From positions 102,501 to 135,000 of the forward strand of contig JACVTC010000114.1 of NCBI GenBank assembly GCA_016946835.1: a DNA stretch of 32,500 bases, given 5' to 3'. The notes below the pieces were generated by a model, which did not search any database, had not been told where the DNA came from, and saw only the letters and a program-made list of their open reading frames with translations. Shown here in pieces: positions 23,431 to 32,500 of the stretch (position 1 is the stretch's first letter; the number at the start of each line of letters is the position of its first letter). Source of the stretch: Neocallimastix lanati (nom. inval.). Its lineage: Eukaryota > Neocallimastigomycota > Neocallimastigomycetes > Neocallimastigales > Neocallimastigaceae. Position numbers and translations under genes: made by a program.

Positions 23431-23795
23431 ATTTTACAATTATTAATTCATAAAAACATCTTAACTTCTTAAACTACTTATTAATTTCTTTTTACAATAA
23501 TAATTATTTTACATAATAATTACTAATTATAATAAAGTTATTTAAATTTAAAAATTGAAAATATAAATTTTATTACAGTTATATAATTAAAAATATTATA
23601 AAGTATTTTATACTAATAATAATAGAGTAAAAAGCCATTCAATATTTCAACATAATAATTATAAGAATATAAGAAAATAAAAATTATAAAATTAATAAAT
23701 GTTTTTCATTGTTTTATGTTTTAGTCTAATTATATTTTTAACATTTGATCTATATATCAGCCACAATTATAAATTAATGTTTGATTTTTCCTTAA
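23431..23795. repeat. Right copy of the diverged direct repeat
   Basis: Counterpart of 22150-22485. The best landmark is TATATATCAGCCACAATTAT at 23752-23771, against AAGTATCAGCCACGATTTT in the left copy. Confidence 0.7.
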
Positions 23796-24469
23796 CATAA
23801 ATATTAATAAATTTATGTTTTAATAATATATAATTTTATATTTATTAAGGTTTTTATTTATATTTTTTATTAAATAATAATAATATATTTTAAATCACCA
23901 AATAATGATGATATAAAATTATTATTAGTTTTGATTAAACTACATAAATTTAAAAAGAATAATTAAATAAAGAAATAATGTACAATATCACAAATATATA
24001 TATATAGTGTTAAATAATTAAATGACTAAAGAAAATAATAATAATAATTATGATAATAATAACAATTTTTTAACATTAAAGGTTGTTAATTTTTATCATC
24101 TTTAAAACCTATCTGTTTCTATATTAATCAATTAAAATATATAAATATATATATAATATTTCGTAGTTAAAATAAATTAAATTATAATACAATTAATAGT
24201 AATAATTATCTACAGTAGAAATTTTTCATTTTTTGAGTTACGTTTGAAATAATTACATAATTTATAAAATTTATATATGGTAAAAATTTTTAACAAAATT
24301 TTAATATAATTTATACTTTTTTTTAATATTTTATTAAAAATTTTTTTATCTTTTTTTTTTTTTTTTTATTTTATTTTCTCTAAACTAAAATAAGAATTTT
24401 TTTTATTTATTTAGAAAAAATAGATTTTTTTTTTTTATAGAAATATAAACAAAATTAAAACTAATTAAA
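23796..24469. other. Upstream region of the FKBP gene
   Basis: AT-rich and without coding sequence. A TTTTTTATAG acceptor-like site ends at 24440, 29 bases before the FKBP start codon, so a 5' UTR intron is possible. No distinct promoter element can be named. Confidence 0.4.
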
Positions 24470-26304
24470 ATGGCTGGAAAAGATAACAAAAATACAACTA
24501 AGAAGATTCCAAAAAAGACAGGACCAAATGAAAAGATCCCAGAACCAGAAGTAAATGCCAAGGGCATTTTCAAAGCTATGATCTGTGGTATTACAGTTGC
24601 CTGTATTTTCATTTTCTGTTTAATGAATGGTTATTTAGATAAATTTTTATATAAGGACAAAGCTGCTATCAATGTCGCCGATAGTGCTGCTACTACCTCT
24701 GTAGCTGGTGCTAAAACTTTACCAGTTAATCTTCCACCAAAGATTACCGTTACTACTTCATTAGCTCCAAAAGCAACCAATGTTAAAAGTGCTAATGAAC
24801 CAGGTTACAAGGTTTCTGGTGGTCAAACTGCCACCGGTGAAAAGGGTTGGATTAAAGAAGTTGTTACTCCAGGTAAAAATAATGAAATAATAATTTGTTA
24901 TTTTTATATTATTTAATTTAAAAAATAAGTCAATAAATAAAAATATTTGAAGAATTTCTTTTTTTTTTTCATAAAAAAAAATAGAAGACTAAATAAATAA
25001 ATAAATAAATAATATACATATTATGTGAATTTAATATATTAAATAATATAATAAACAATGAATTGTAAATAATGAACGTTTAATATAGATTCTTAATGAA
25101 TAAATAAAGTAGAAATAAAAATTATTTAATTTTTTTTAATATTAAAATATTAAGAAAATATAAAATATAACGAAGAGATGAAGAGTTAATATTAAAAATT
25201 TCAAATACTAACAATAAATATATATATATTAATATTATTCGCTTTTATATTTATTCATCCAATTTAAATATTAAAGGTGATGGTAAAACTTTCCCAAAGA
25301 AGGTAAATAATTAATAATTGTAAACAATTAAATAGAAAAAAAAAAAAAATGAAGAGGTTTATTAATTATAAATATATATATATTTAATAAAATTTTTCAA
25401 ATAATAGGGTGATATTGTTGTCATGCACTGTACGTAATCATTAAATAAATTAATAAATAAAATATTAAATCAATTTGCAGAAAATATGAAATTTACATAA
25501 ATTATTATTGTTTTTTTTTTTTAATAAAACATTCATTGTATAAAAATAATTATCTAAATTAATATATTAATTAATATAGATGTTGGAAAAGTAAGTATAA
25601 TATTATATTTTTATTATTTTTATATAATTAAAAATATAGAATTGAATATATTCTAATTATATTTAATATTTATATATATTTAATTTAATAGTTAGCAAAC
25701 GGTAAAGTTTTTGATTCTTCTAGACAAAGAGGTCAACCATTCAGAACTGTCATTGGTGTTGGCCGTCTTATTAAAGGTAAATATATCTAATGATTAAAAA
25801 TAAAGATATATTATATTTATATGTATTTTTTTTTACCAAAAAAAAAAAAAAAAATTGTTTAAATTCTTTTATTAATATTTTTATTTTATATTTATATATA
25901 TTTTTTTAATAAAAAAATAGGTTGGGATGAAGGTATTCCTACTATGAGTCTTGGTGAATCTGCTATTTTAAATATTCAACCAGAATATGGTAAAATAATT
26001 AAAATAATTAAATGTTTTGAAATTAAATGGTATATTTGTATATTAAATATATTAATGATTGATTTAACTTCTTTTTTTTTTTTTCAAACAAAAAAAAAAA
26101 AAAATAGGTTATGGTGCACGTGGTGCTGGTGCTGCTATTCCACCAAATTCTGAATTGATCTTTGAAGTAAATATAAGCAATATTTTAATAATAAACTTTT
26201 AAAATAAATTTAATTAATCTAAATATTTCTAATTATTTATATTTTTAATATTAAATTTTAATAATAATTAGGTTGAACTTCTTGAAATTGAAGCCAAAAA
26301 CTAG
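24470..26304 (+). CDS. Membrane-anchored FKBP-type peptidyl-prolyl cis-trans isomerase, eight exons
   Basis: Exons are 24470-24872, 25277-25302, 25408-25429, 25580-25590, 25692-25776, 25921-25989, 26108-26166 and 26272-26304, giving 235 residues with consistent phases. Residues 1-31 are Lys-rich. About 32-56 (FKAMICGITVACIFIFCLMN) form one transmembrane helix. An Ala/Thr/Ser-Lys linker follows, and the FKBP domain spans about 124-234. Active-site residues aligned with human FKBP12 are present: Tyr of HYVGK, FDSS (Phe36, Asp37), Phe of QPF, the Ile of LIKGWDEG with Trp59, Tyr of EYGYGARG, and Phe of LIFEVELLEIE. It should therefore be catalytic and able to bind FK506-like drugs. The basic N-terminus favours a cytosolic tail and a luminal or extracellular catalytic domain (type II anchor); this is inference. 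Exon 4 is only 11 nt. The ATG context is AAAATGG. Confidence 0.93.
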
Positions 26305-26641
26305 ATAAATGAATTAAAATAAGAGAAATAGGAATTTTAAAAGTTAAAAGAATGATTTCATTAAATATATGAATAAATTATAATTAATTGCAAATAATTA
26401 TTTTTTTTTTTATAAAAAAAAAAAAAAAAAAAAAAAAGAATAAAAATAAAATAAAATAAAATAAAGTAAAAAATAAAAAATAAAATAAAATAAAATAAGA
26501 AAATAAGAAAATAAAAATAAAACAATACAAAAAAAAAAAAAAGTTTTATAGAAAAAGCCCAATATAATTAATGTTTAAATATTATAATAAATTGTGTGAT
26601 ATGTAATAATCTTTAATTATAAGAATTTTTGTATGTGTATC
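26305..26641. other. 3' flank of the FKBP gene
   Basis: A-rich DNA with a poly-A run near 26415-26438 and (AAAAT)n patches. No gene is seen. Confidence 0.5.
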
Positions 26642-26693
26642 ATATTTATAATAGTCTTATATACATATATGTATATAAGACAATTATAAATAT
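26642..26693. repeat. 52-bp near-perfect palindrome with no loop
   Basis: The central 28 bp (26654-26681, from GTCTTATATACATATA to TAAGAC) is its own reverse complement. After one A/A mismatch (26653 and 26682), the arms continue for 11 more pairs on each side. It is not part of any gene and lies 71 bp left of the LINE target duplication. Confidence 0.95.
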
Positions 26694-26764
26694 ATGTTAT
26701 TTAGTTAATTAGATAAAAAATAAAAAATTAACCATTTAATAAAATTTTCTTTTAATTAGAATTA

Positions 26765-27178
26765 TTAAATAACTACTTTCGTTTGAGCTATTATTTGATA
26801 GGTATTGCAAAATACCAAACTTATCCAAGAGCGTCGACGTCTTACTGATAAGGCATAATGATAATACAGGATCGTCATCTATTGCTACGAAGGATGAATC
26901 TCTCCCTAGTAGTTCAATAAATGATGAGTCCGGGGAGAGTTTAGTGGACACCACACTATCTATTTTAAAGATGTTACTTCTAGGTTTTATTTCTTTTTTA
27001 TTTGATAGGAAGGGAAAAATTCCCGCATAGTACAACTTGCCGAAATACATAGTATTTTCGAGCTTTTTTATTTTTTTATTTTTTAATTTTTTATTTTTAA
27101 TTTCAAATGTACTTTTCACCTACATGTATTTTTTAAAATAAAATTTAATAAAGTTTTGGAAGTGTATTCTCTTCCCTG

Positions 27179-27236
<58 letters not shown>

Positions 27237-27247
27237 AAATAACTACT
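26765..27247 (+). mobile_element. LINE copy 2: 5'-truncated insertion with target duplication and poly-A
   Basis: The inserted element is 26778-27234 (457 bp). A 13-bp target duplication, TTAAATAACTACT, flanks it at 26765-26777 and 27235-27247. The 3' end is a 53-nt poly-A (27182-27234) after GGAAGTGTATTCTCTTCCCTGTCT. A plus-strand frame is open from the 5' junction to TAG at 27028-27030 and includes RYCKIPNLSKSVDVLLIRHN and DESGESLVDTTLSILKM. The DNA at 26932-26976 is nearly identical to the reverse complement of 9543-9587 in LINE copy 1 (ESLVDTTLSILKML in both). This proves common origin and shows that the frame is the extreme C-terminus of the LINE protein. It is inactive because of truncation. 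Confidence 0.88.
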
Positions 27248-27279
27248 CATTTTTAACAGATTATTTTTAAATTTCAATT

Positions 27280-27311
<32 letters not shown>

Positions 27312-27317
27312 ATTTTT

Positions 27318-27410
27318 CATTTACAATGTCTTTGATAATTTATAAATAAAACAAATAAAACAATGAAAGTATATTCTCTGCCTATTCTAAAAAAAAAAAA
27401 AAAAAAAAAA
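27318..27410 (+). mobile_element. LINE copy 3: 3' tail only
   Basis: GAAAGTATATTCTCTGCCTATTCT followed by 22 A's (27389-27410) matches the 3' ends of copies 1 and 2. The preceding 60 bases resemble the copy 2 3' UTR (ACCTACATGTATTTT against TTTACAATGTCTTT, then AAATAAAA-rich). The 5' boundary is not clear and no target duplication was identified. Confidence 0.6.
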
Positions 27411-28162
27411 TGAATCATACATAAAAACCTTTTTAATTATAAAATTATAATATTTAAAAAATAAATCAAAATTAATATATTTAGTATATTAAATAATTAG
27501 TATAATAAATTATTAAATAGTATTTTCTGTCAATTAAAAATTTATATAATATCATTTTTATAATAAGAGGAATTATAATAAAAGAAATAGTACATTATAT
27601 ATAGTAAATCATATATAAAAAAAAACATATATTATTACGAGTATCGAATTGATATTTTTAATATACATATATTTCAATAAATAATATATGTTTTTTTTTA
27701 ACTTTCCTTTTCTACATTTTAGTATTTAAGATTATATTTATTTATATTCATTTTTAAGTATACATTTCTTTAAAATTATCTAGAAAATTACAAAAGCTAT
27801 CATATTTAGAATATTCTTCTTTAATAATAATATTAGAACATAAAAATCAGATGATGAAACCCCAATTAAACAATTATTTTATATACTATTCAAGAAAAGT
27901 TTTTTATAATGAATATTTGATAAAAATCAATTATAAGAGTTTTTATCAATAGTAAAATATTTTGTAAATTGTAATACTCTATTTTATTATCATATTTTAA
28001 TTTATTGTTATTAAAGTTATATATATATATATGTATATAAATCTGTAAAGAATGAAATATTAAACAGATAAAAGTATTATATATTTATATCTTTTATTTT
28101 GATAATTGTCGTAGAAAATATATGAATGAATATAAAATTCAAATAAATAATTATATATATAT
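27411..28162. other. Intergenic AT-rich DNA with a foldback at 27616-27700
   Basis: No coding frame. A perfect inverted repeat with 21-bp arms (27616-27636 and 27680-27700) encloses 43 bases. The arms are a 9-A run followed by CATATATTATT and its complement. Within the loop ATCGAATTGAT is itself palindromic. Confidence 0.8.
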
Positions 28163-28167
28163 ATTTG

Positions 28168-28398
28168 TTTTAGAAGGTAAAAATGGGTTTTATGATAAAT
28201 GTTTATTATTATGTGTTAATAACTAACCTCAGATTTACAATTAAAGTAAAACCAGTTCTATTTATACAAGAACTGTGGCTAAATTTAGATACATGTTAAT
28301 TTATTTAATTAATGTATTACATAATATGATTCGTATATTCATATTAATTTAATCTAATTTAACATTTATTTATATATCATAAATTTCTACTTCTAACA
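28168..28398 (-). repeat. 3' LTR of the miniature LTR element
   Basis: It is 231 bp and appears identical to 28872-29102, with no indels. It begins TGTTAGAAGTAGAAATTTAT in element sense. Confidence 0.9.
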
Positions 28399-28407
28399 TT
28401 CCCCCTC
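28399..28407 (-). other. Polypurine tract of the LTR element
   Basis: GAGGGGGAA in element sense, preceded by CAAGTTT and directly followed by the TGTTAG LTR start. This is the usual plus-strand priming site of Ty1/copia elements. Confidence 0.85.
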
Positions 28408-28838
28408 AAACTTGATTTTCTGTTTATACAAAAATCTAGTTTGCTTCAAAGAAGTTTAAATTTATTTAGTTTTAAATTATATATGCCGACTACGATGAAT
28501 TTTTTTTCATACAAGTTTATTTTTGTCCCTTCATTGGTAATTTATATTTGCTTTTTGGTTTAGCAATAACCATAATTTATATGTTTTGTGGATTAACATT
28601 AACCATATTATTTTAGAGGTGACATTCTTGTTCGGTCTTACTAATTTCACATTTATTTTATGTGGGGGTAATGTCCTTTCCTTTTTGTAATCATTGAGCT
28701 AGTTATGAAGGCTAGTAGTTCTTCTAAAGTTCCGGCTATTATAGCTGTTGTAATATAGATTTCACTTCTTTATATTTTTGATTAAGAGTCTTTTGTAATT
28801 ACCATTTTGAAATTTTCTATTACTTGTCAGCTTATTTC

Positions 28839-28871
28839 GCTCAGTTGATTAGAGTCATGAGACTCTTAATC
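28839..28871 (-). other. Primer-binding site matching the 5' half of tRNA-Lys(CUU)
   Basis: The plus strand reads GCTCAGTTGATTAGAGTC (D-arm-like) and then ATGAGACTCTTAATC (anticodon arm with a CTT anticodon in CTCTTAA), stopping at the LTR. The minus strand would pair with that tRNA half. Copia-type elements are known to prime from tRNA anticodon halves. The D-arm to anticodon-arm spacing has one extra base compared with known tRNA-Lys genes. GAGTC and GACTC also form a small hairpin, so part of the match could be coincidence. Confidence 0.65.
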
Positions 28872-29102
28872 TTTTAGAAGGTAAAAATGGGTTTTATGAT
28901 AAATGTTTATTATTATGTGTTAATAACTAACCTCAGATTTACAATTAAAGTAAAACCAGTTCTATTTATACAAGAACTGTGGCTAAATTTAGATACATGT
29001 TAATTTATTTAATTAATGTATTACATAATATGATTCGTATATTCATATTAATTTAATCTAATTTAACATTTATTTATATATCATAAATTTCTACTTCTAA
29101 CA
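28872..29102 (-). repeat. 5' LTR of the miniature LTR element
   Basis: It is 231 bp. In element sense it starts at 29102 and ends at 28872, where the primer-binding site begins with no spacer. Confidence 0.9.
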
Positions 29103-29107
29103 ATTTG

Positions 29108-29421
29108 ATTAAATAATTTATAGAAATAAATTAGAACTTTTTGGTGGCCTAAAATTAAAAATTTTTTTATATTTTTTTTTTCTAATTACACCTTTTTTAA
29201 TAATACATATTAATTTAAGGATTATATATAAATTTAATTATTACCATAATATATGTTTTAATTTTAATAAAACTATATTTTTAATTATTATTTAATTAAA
29301 TAAATTAGAATTAAAATAAAAAAAAATTGTCAACAATTTGACTTAATACCAAGAATTTAAATATTTTTTTTTATTCTTTAGACATTTATTAAATTTTAAA
29401 AATTCTTATTATTTAATAATA

Positions 29422-29460
<39 letters not shown>

Positions 29461-29567
29461 TTTTATTTATTTATATAATTTTTATTTTTGTCTATTATAT
29501 TTATTTATTTTATTACAATTAATTATATTCAGTAAAATGTATTTAATGCCAAAATTCATTTATCATA
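29108..29567. other. Upstream region of APC2, with an (ATT)n tract at 29421-29461
   Basis: AT-rich and without coding sequence. It should contain the APC2 promoter, but no motif can be named with confidence. Confidence 0.5.
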
Positions 29568-32500
29568 ATGGATACTAAAAGATTAAAAGTTCGTTGAATT
29601 AATGCAAATATAAGCAAATAAAATTTATTATTAATGTTTAAAAAATTATTTCGATCATTATAAAATCGTTTTATATTAAAGTTGAAATTTTAATATATTT
29701 TAAAACATTAATTATACATCACTTATTATATTTTTAGAATTTCAATTATGTATATAAAAAATTGTTGCCAATACGAGAAATAGATAATGGTTAATATATA
29801 CTTTTTTTTTTTTATTAAAAATTAATTTATAAACTTTTGAACTTTTAAAATTAAATAATGCTTAATATATATATTCATTAGCTTCAAAAAAGAAAATTAA
29901 ATTGATTTCAAAAACCTTTGAAGGTACCAATGCAATTTCATTAATGGTTAAAATTTATTATGGTAAATATTATTTTCATTATAAATGATTTAAATTTACT
30001 TTATATAAAAATAAAAAATATTCTTTATTTTTAATTTTTTAAAATGTATATTCTTTATTTTTATTTTTTTAAATTGTATATTCTTTATTTTTATTTTTTT
30101 AAATTGTATATTCTTTATTTTTAATTTTTTTAAATTGTGTAATTATAAAACATAATAACATGATTATTTATATATAAAACAATAATTTTTTTTTTTTTTT
30201 ATTTTAAGAGCAATTATCATATTTTTTTAAACTTTATTTTGGTAAAGATTTTAACGAAACTCTAAATATTTACAAGGTATAAATAAGAAGTGATAAATTC
30301 TAATTCTAAATATAAAAAATAAAATAAAAGCAAAAATAAAAACATTATTAACTATAATAACAATAGTAACAGCAATAATAATAATAAATAATAATAAATA
30401 ATAAAAAAATTTTTTAATAAATATATTTTAAATTATATAAATAAAAAAAAAAAAAAAAAAATCTATGAACAATTCTGATAGGAAAAGAAAAAAACGGGTG
30501 TAGAACGTAATATTAAGCAATTTAATTATTTAATATATAGAATTCATCATTATATACAACTTTGTGAAGGGAATATAGCTCTAATTAATATAAAGTAATT
30601 TTTTTTTTTTTTTTTTTTTATTTTTAAAAACATATATATATATATATTAAAAATAATTAACTACAAATTATATATCAACCTAATATAATTGTAATAATAT
30701 ATTATTCATTTAATATTTATTATTAATATAATAGCAATTCATTTAAAATTCATATACGAAATCGTATACATAGTTTATTATTTCAATTTACACAGGATTT
30801 TGAAGACTTTTTCTTTTTATATTACAGTCAAGCATTTAAAAAATTTAGTTTCTTTTATCAGAATAAATTAAATAAAGAAAAATATATGAAGGAAAATGTA
30901 GATAAGAATTATAAATTAACAGAAAAAGAACGTATTATCGTTACAATTCCAGAATTTCATAATATCGTTGTTAGTATTGATGATTGGGATTCTTCTGGCT
31001 TTTATAAAGAGTATATAGAAAAGTTAGAAGAAGAAAATGACGATAATTTTAGTGATATGCTGTATGAAGAAGAAAATGATATTAATGAAGATTCGTTTAT
31101 TGAAAATAATGAAAATGATACATTACCAAAAGAACAAAAAGATGAGAAAGATATAAATAAGGATGTTGAAATGAATACTGATGAAGATAGTGATTCCACA
31201 GATAATGAAAAATCAAATCTTGAAGACCAAAAAAATGAAATGAACTATGAATTAGAAAGAACATCTAATAGTGATAGTGAAATTAGTAATAGCAGTGGTA
31301 TTAGTAGTAGAAGTGGTAGTAATGATAATTATGAAGATTTAGATGAAAAAAATGAAAAAGAACAAGAAAGTAAAATAATTTCAAATGAAGATTATGATAG
31401 TGACTTAAATGATGATGCTTATGATATTAATAATAACGAACAATATATGGAAAAAGCTCGAAAGCTTATAAAACAATTTACAATAAATTCCTCATATATT
31501 ATTGCAGATCATCTTCTATATAGATATGAAACTATTGTGAGTAAAGTTATTTATCGTCATTTAAAAGCAATTATTATTAAAAAATATAAAGGTGTTTATA
31601 ATCAACCCTGCTTAGTAAAGAGTATCGAATGGTATAAACGTGCTATTATTCCTTTCCAGAATATTATCTATCTTCCAAATTGTAATAATACTAAATAAAT
31701 AAATGAATATTTATTATTTATTATTATTATTATTATTTATCATTTAAAATTTATTATTTTATTATTTTATTATTTTATTATTTTATTATTTTATTATTTT
31801 ATTATTTTATTATTTTATTATTTTATTATTTTACTTTTTTATTTTTATCTATTAATTTATTATAATATTAGAATGATAATTATTTTTATTAAATCCAGTT
31901 AAAACAATTTATTTACATTTATAAAAATTTTATTAAAAAAATTATTTAGTTTACCCCGAAAATCAAAAATCTTTTATATCATGGAATGCCAGAATAGGAT
32001 TTTATATTTATAAAACACATTTTGACCTAAGGTTACTATATATTTTTCAATATATTTATATTTTAAAACTGTAGAATAGAGAAAAAATAAATATAATTAA
32101 TTAAAAATTATCTTATTATAATTGTTGTTATTTATAATTAAATAGAACTTCAGAACTATTTGATATTATTGTTGATTATCCCGATTCAAAATGGTCACTT
32201 ATTGATTTAAAAGTAAATATATAAATATATATTCATATATCTTAATCATTATCAATAAGCTGATATATTTTATCAATATATATATAATTTAAAAAGATTA
32301 GTATTAAAAAAACTGGTTTAATTAAAGAACTTATTTCATCTTTAAATGAATCGTTAGTATTAAATTATAAATTTTTTTTTTTTTTTTTTTTTTTACCTTT
32401 ATTTAAGTCATTAAAATTTTATAACTATTTTTCTTACTTAAATTTATTTTAATCTGATATTAATTATATATATAGAATACAAAGACGTTTGTTACATCAA
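29568..32500 (+). CDS. APC2: Anaphase-promoting complex subunit 2 (APC2), 5' part; truncated by the window edge
   Basis: Exons by frame and splice sites are 29568-29588 (tentative), 29738-29789, 29882-29962, 30209-30276, 30482-30594, 30735-31681, 31950-32031, 32146-32212, 32297-32352 and 32476-32500 onward: 504 residues so far, all phases closing. The identifying segment spans exons 7-10: YKTHFDLR, TSELFDIIVDYPDSKWSLID, LK, KKTGLIKELISSLNES and QRRLLHQ. It matches the conserved APC2 core (ELFD-I-VDYPDS..AL.DLK ..T.....L..SL......RLLHPG). APC2 is the cullin-like scaffold of the nuclear APC/C ubiquitin ligase and pairs with the RING subunit APC11 to destroy securin and cyclins. The cullin-homology and WHB domains would lie beyond the window. 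Residues about 233-347 are an Asp/Glu/Asn/Ser-rich insertion. The N-terminal exons are helical but poorly conserved. The first exon, with its GTTCG donor, is the weakest part. Confidence 0.85.
30018..30138. repeat. 30-bp minisatellite in APC2 intron 3
   Basis: Four units with an exact 30-bp period: TTCTTTATTT starts at 30021, 30051, 30081 and 30111. Each is followed by TTA(A/T)TTTTTT and AAATTGTATA variants. They sit inside the 246-bp intron 29963-30208. Confidence 0.9.
31752..31832. repeat. 8-bp (ATTATTTT)n tract in APC2 intron 6
   Basis: About ten ATTATTTT units within the intron 31682-31949. Intron 6 is the longest of the gene at 268 bp. Confidence 0.9.

Larger units (their letters stand above)
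28163..29107 (-). mobile_element. Miniature Ty1/copia-type LTR retrotransposon (TRIM-like or internally deleted)
   Basis: Element 28168-29102 (935 bp), minus-strand orientation, flanked by the 5-bp target duplication ATTTG (28163-28167 and 29103-29107). Two 231-bp direct repeats (28168-28398 and 28872-29102) appear identical by eye. In element orientation they start TGTTAGAAG and end CCTTCTAAAA. A polypurine tract, GAGGGGGAA in element sense (28399-28407), abuts the 3' LTR, as in plant and fungal copia elements. A primer-binding site abuts the 5' LTR at 28871 and matches tRNA-Lys(CUU). The 473-bp interior has no gag-pol frame, so replication would depend on proteins supplied in trans. Identical LTRs imply recent insertion. 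Confidence 0.88.

Noticed and set aside
26736-27119. Minus-strand 127-codon frame
   Set aside because: The region is a plus-strand LINE tail with poly-A and target duplication; the plus frame shares a peptide with LINE copy 1.
28166-28398. LTR with TG...CA ends starting at 28166
   Set aside because: The second LTR has TC at that position, while the 5-bp duplication ATTTG fits exactly if the LTR begins at 28168.
28441-28560. RNase H remnant (SRHI-like residues) in the LTR element interior
   Set aside because: A few residues in one minus-strand frame resemble the copia RSKHIDI motif, but stops follow at once and the match is too short to claim.
28830-28871. A tRNA-Lys gene
   Set aside because: Only the 5' half is present. 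There is no T arm or acceptor 3' side, and it ends exactly at the LTR, which fits a primer-binding site.

Overview
The window is eukaryotic nuclear DNA of extreme A+T content, with long homopolymers, (AAT)n/(ATT)n tracts and genes split by short GT..AG introns of about 85-400 bases. I infer an anaerobic gut fungus (Neocallimastigomycota) or a similarly AT-rich lineage such as a dictyostelid. The sequence alone does not settle which, and no marker gene here is diagnostic.

Layout, left to right. 315-4960 (-): a five-exon gene for a 1346-residue protein with a helical N-terminus that looks BAR/IMD-like and a very long Asn/Thr/Ser-rich tail. 4961-8200: gene-free, simple-sequence DNA, including a 21-bp minisatellite. 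8200-13000: a graveyard of decayed sequences: unidentified exon remnants, a minus-strand 5'-truncated LINE with a reverse-transcriptase C-terminal tail, a hexokinase C-terminal pseudogene, and several near-perfect hairpins. 13847-14791 (-): an intact single-exon mitoferrin-type carrier. 14792-20459: no recognisable gene. 20460-21175: a 716-bp MITE with terminal inverted repeats and a 9-bp target duplication. 22150-23795: a pair of diverged direct repeats bracketing a broken coding remnant. 24470-26304 (+): an eight-exon, membrane-anchored FKBP-type prolyl isomerase. 26642-27700: a 52-bp palindrome, a 5'-truncated LINE with a 13-bp target duplication and 53-nt poly(A), a second LINE tail, and a 20-bp-arm foldback. 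28168-29102 (-): a miniature Ty1/copia-type LTR element with apparently identical 231-bp LTRs, a 5-bp target duplication, a polypurine tract, and a primer-binding site matching the anticodon half of tRNA-Lys(CUU). 29568-32500 (+): the 5' part, ten exons, of the anaphase-promoting complex subunit 2 gene (APC2), running off the right edge.

The four intact genes are unrelated housekeeping functions (possible membrane scaffold, organellar iron import, protein folding, cell-cycle ubiquitin ligase). They do not form a cluster. The interesting biology lies in the mobile elements between them. Three LINE 3' ends share one terminal sequence. The LTR miniature appears very young. The pseudogenes contain inverted repeats that look like template-switch products. 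Exon models were built by eye from reading frame and splice sites; phases close in every model, but no transcript evidence was available.
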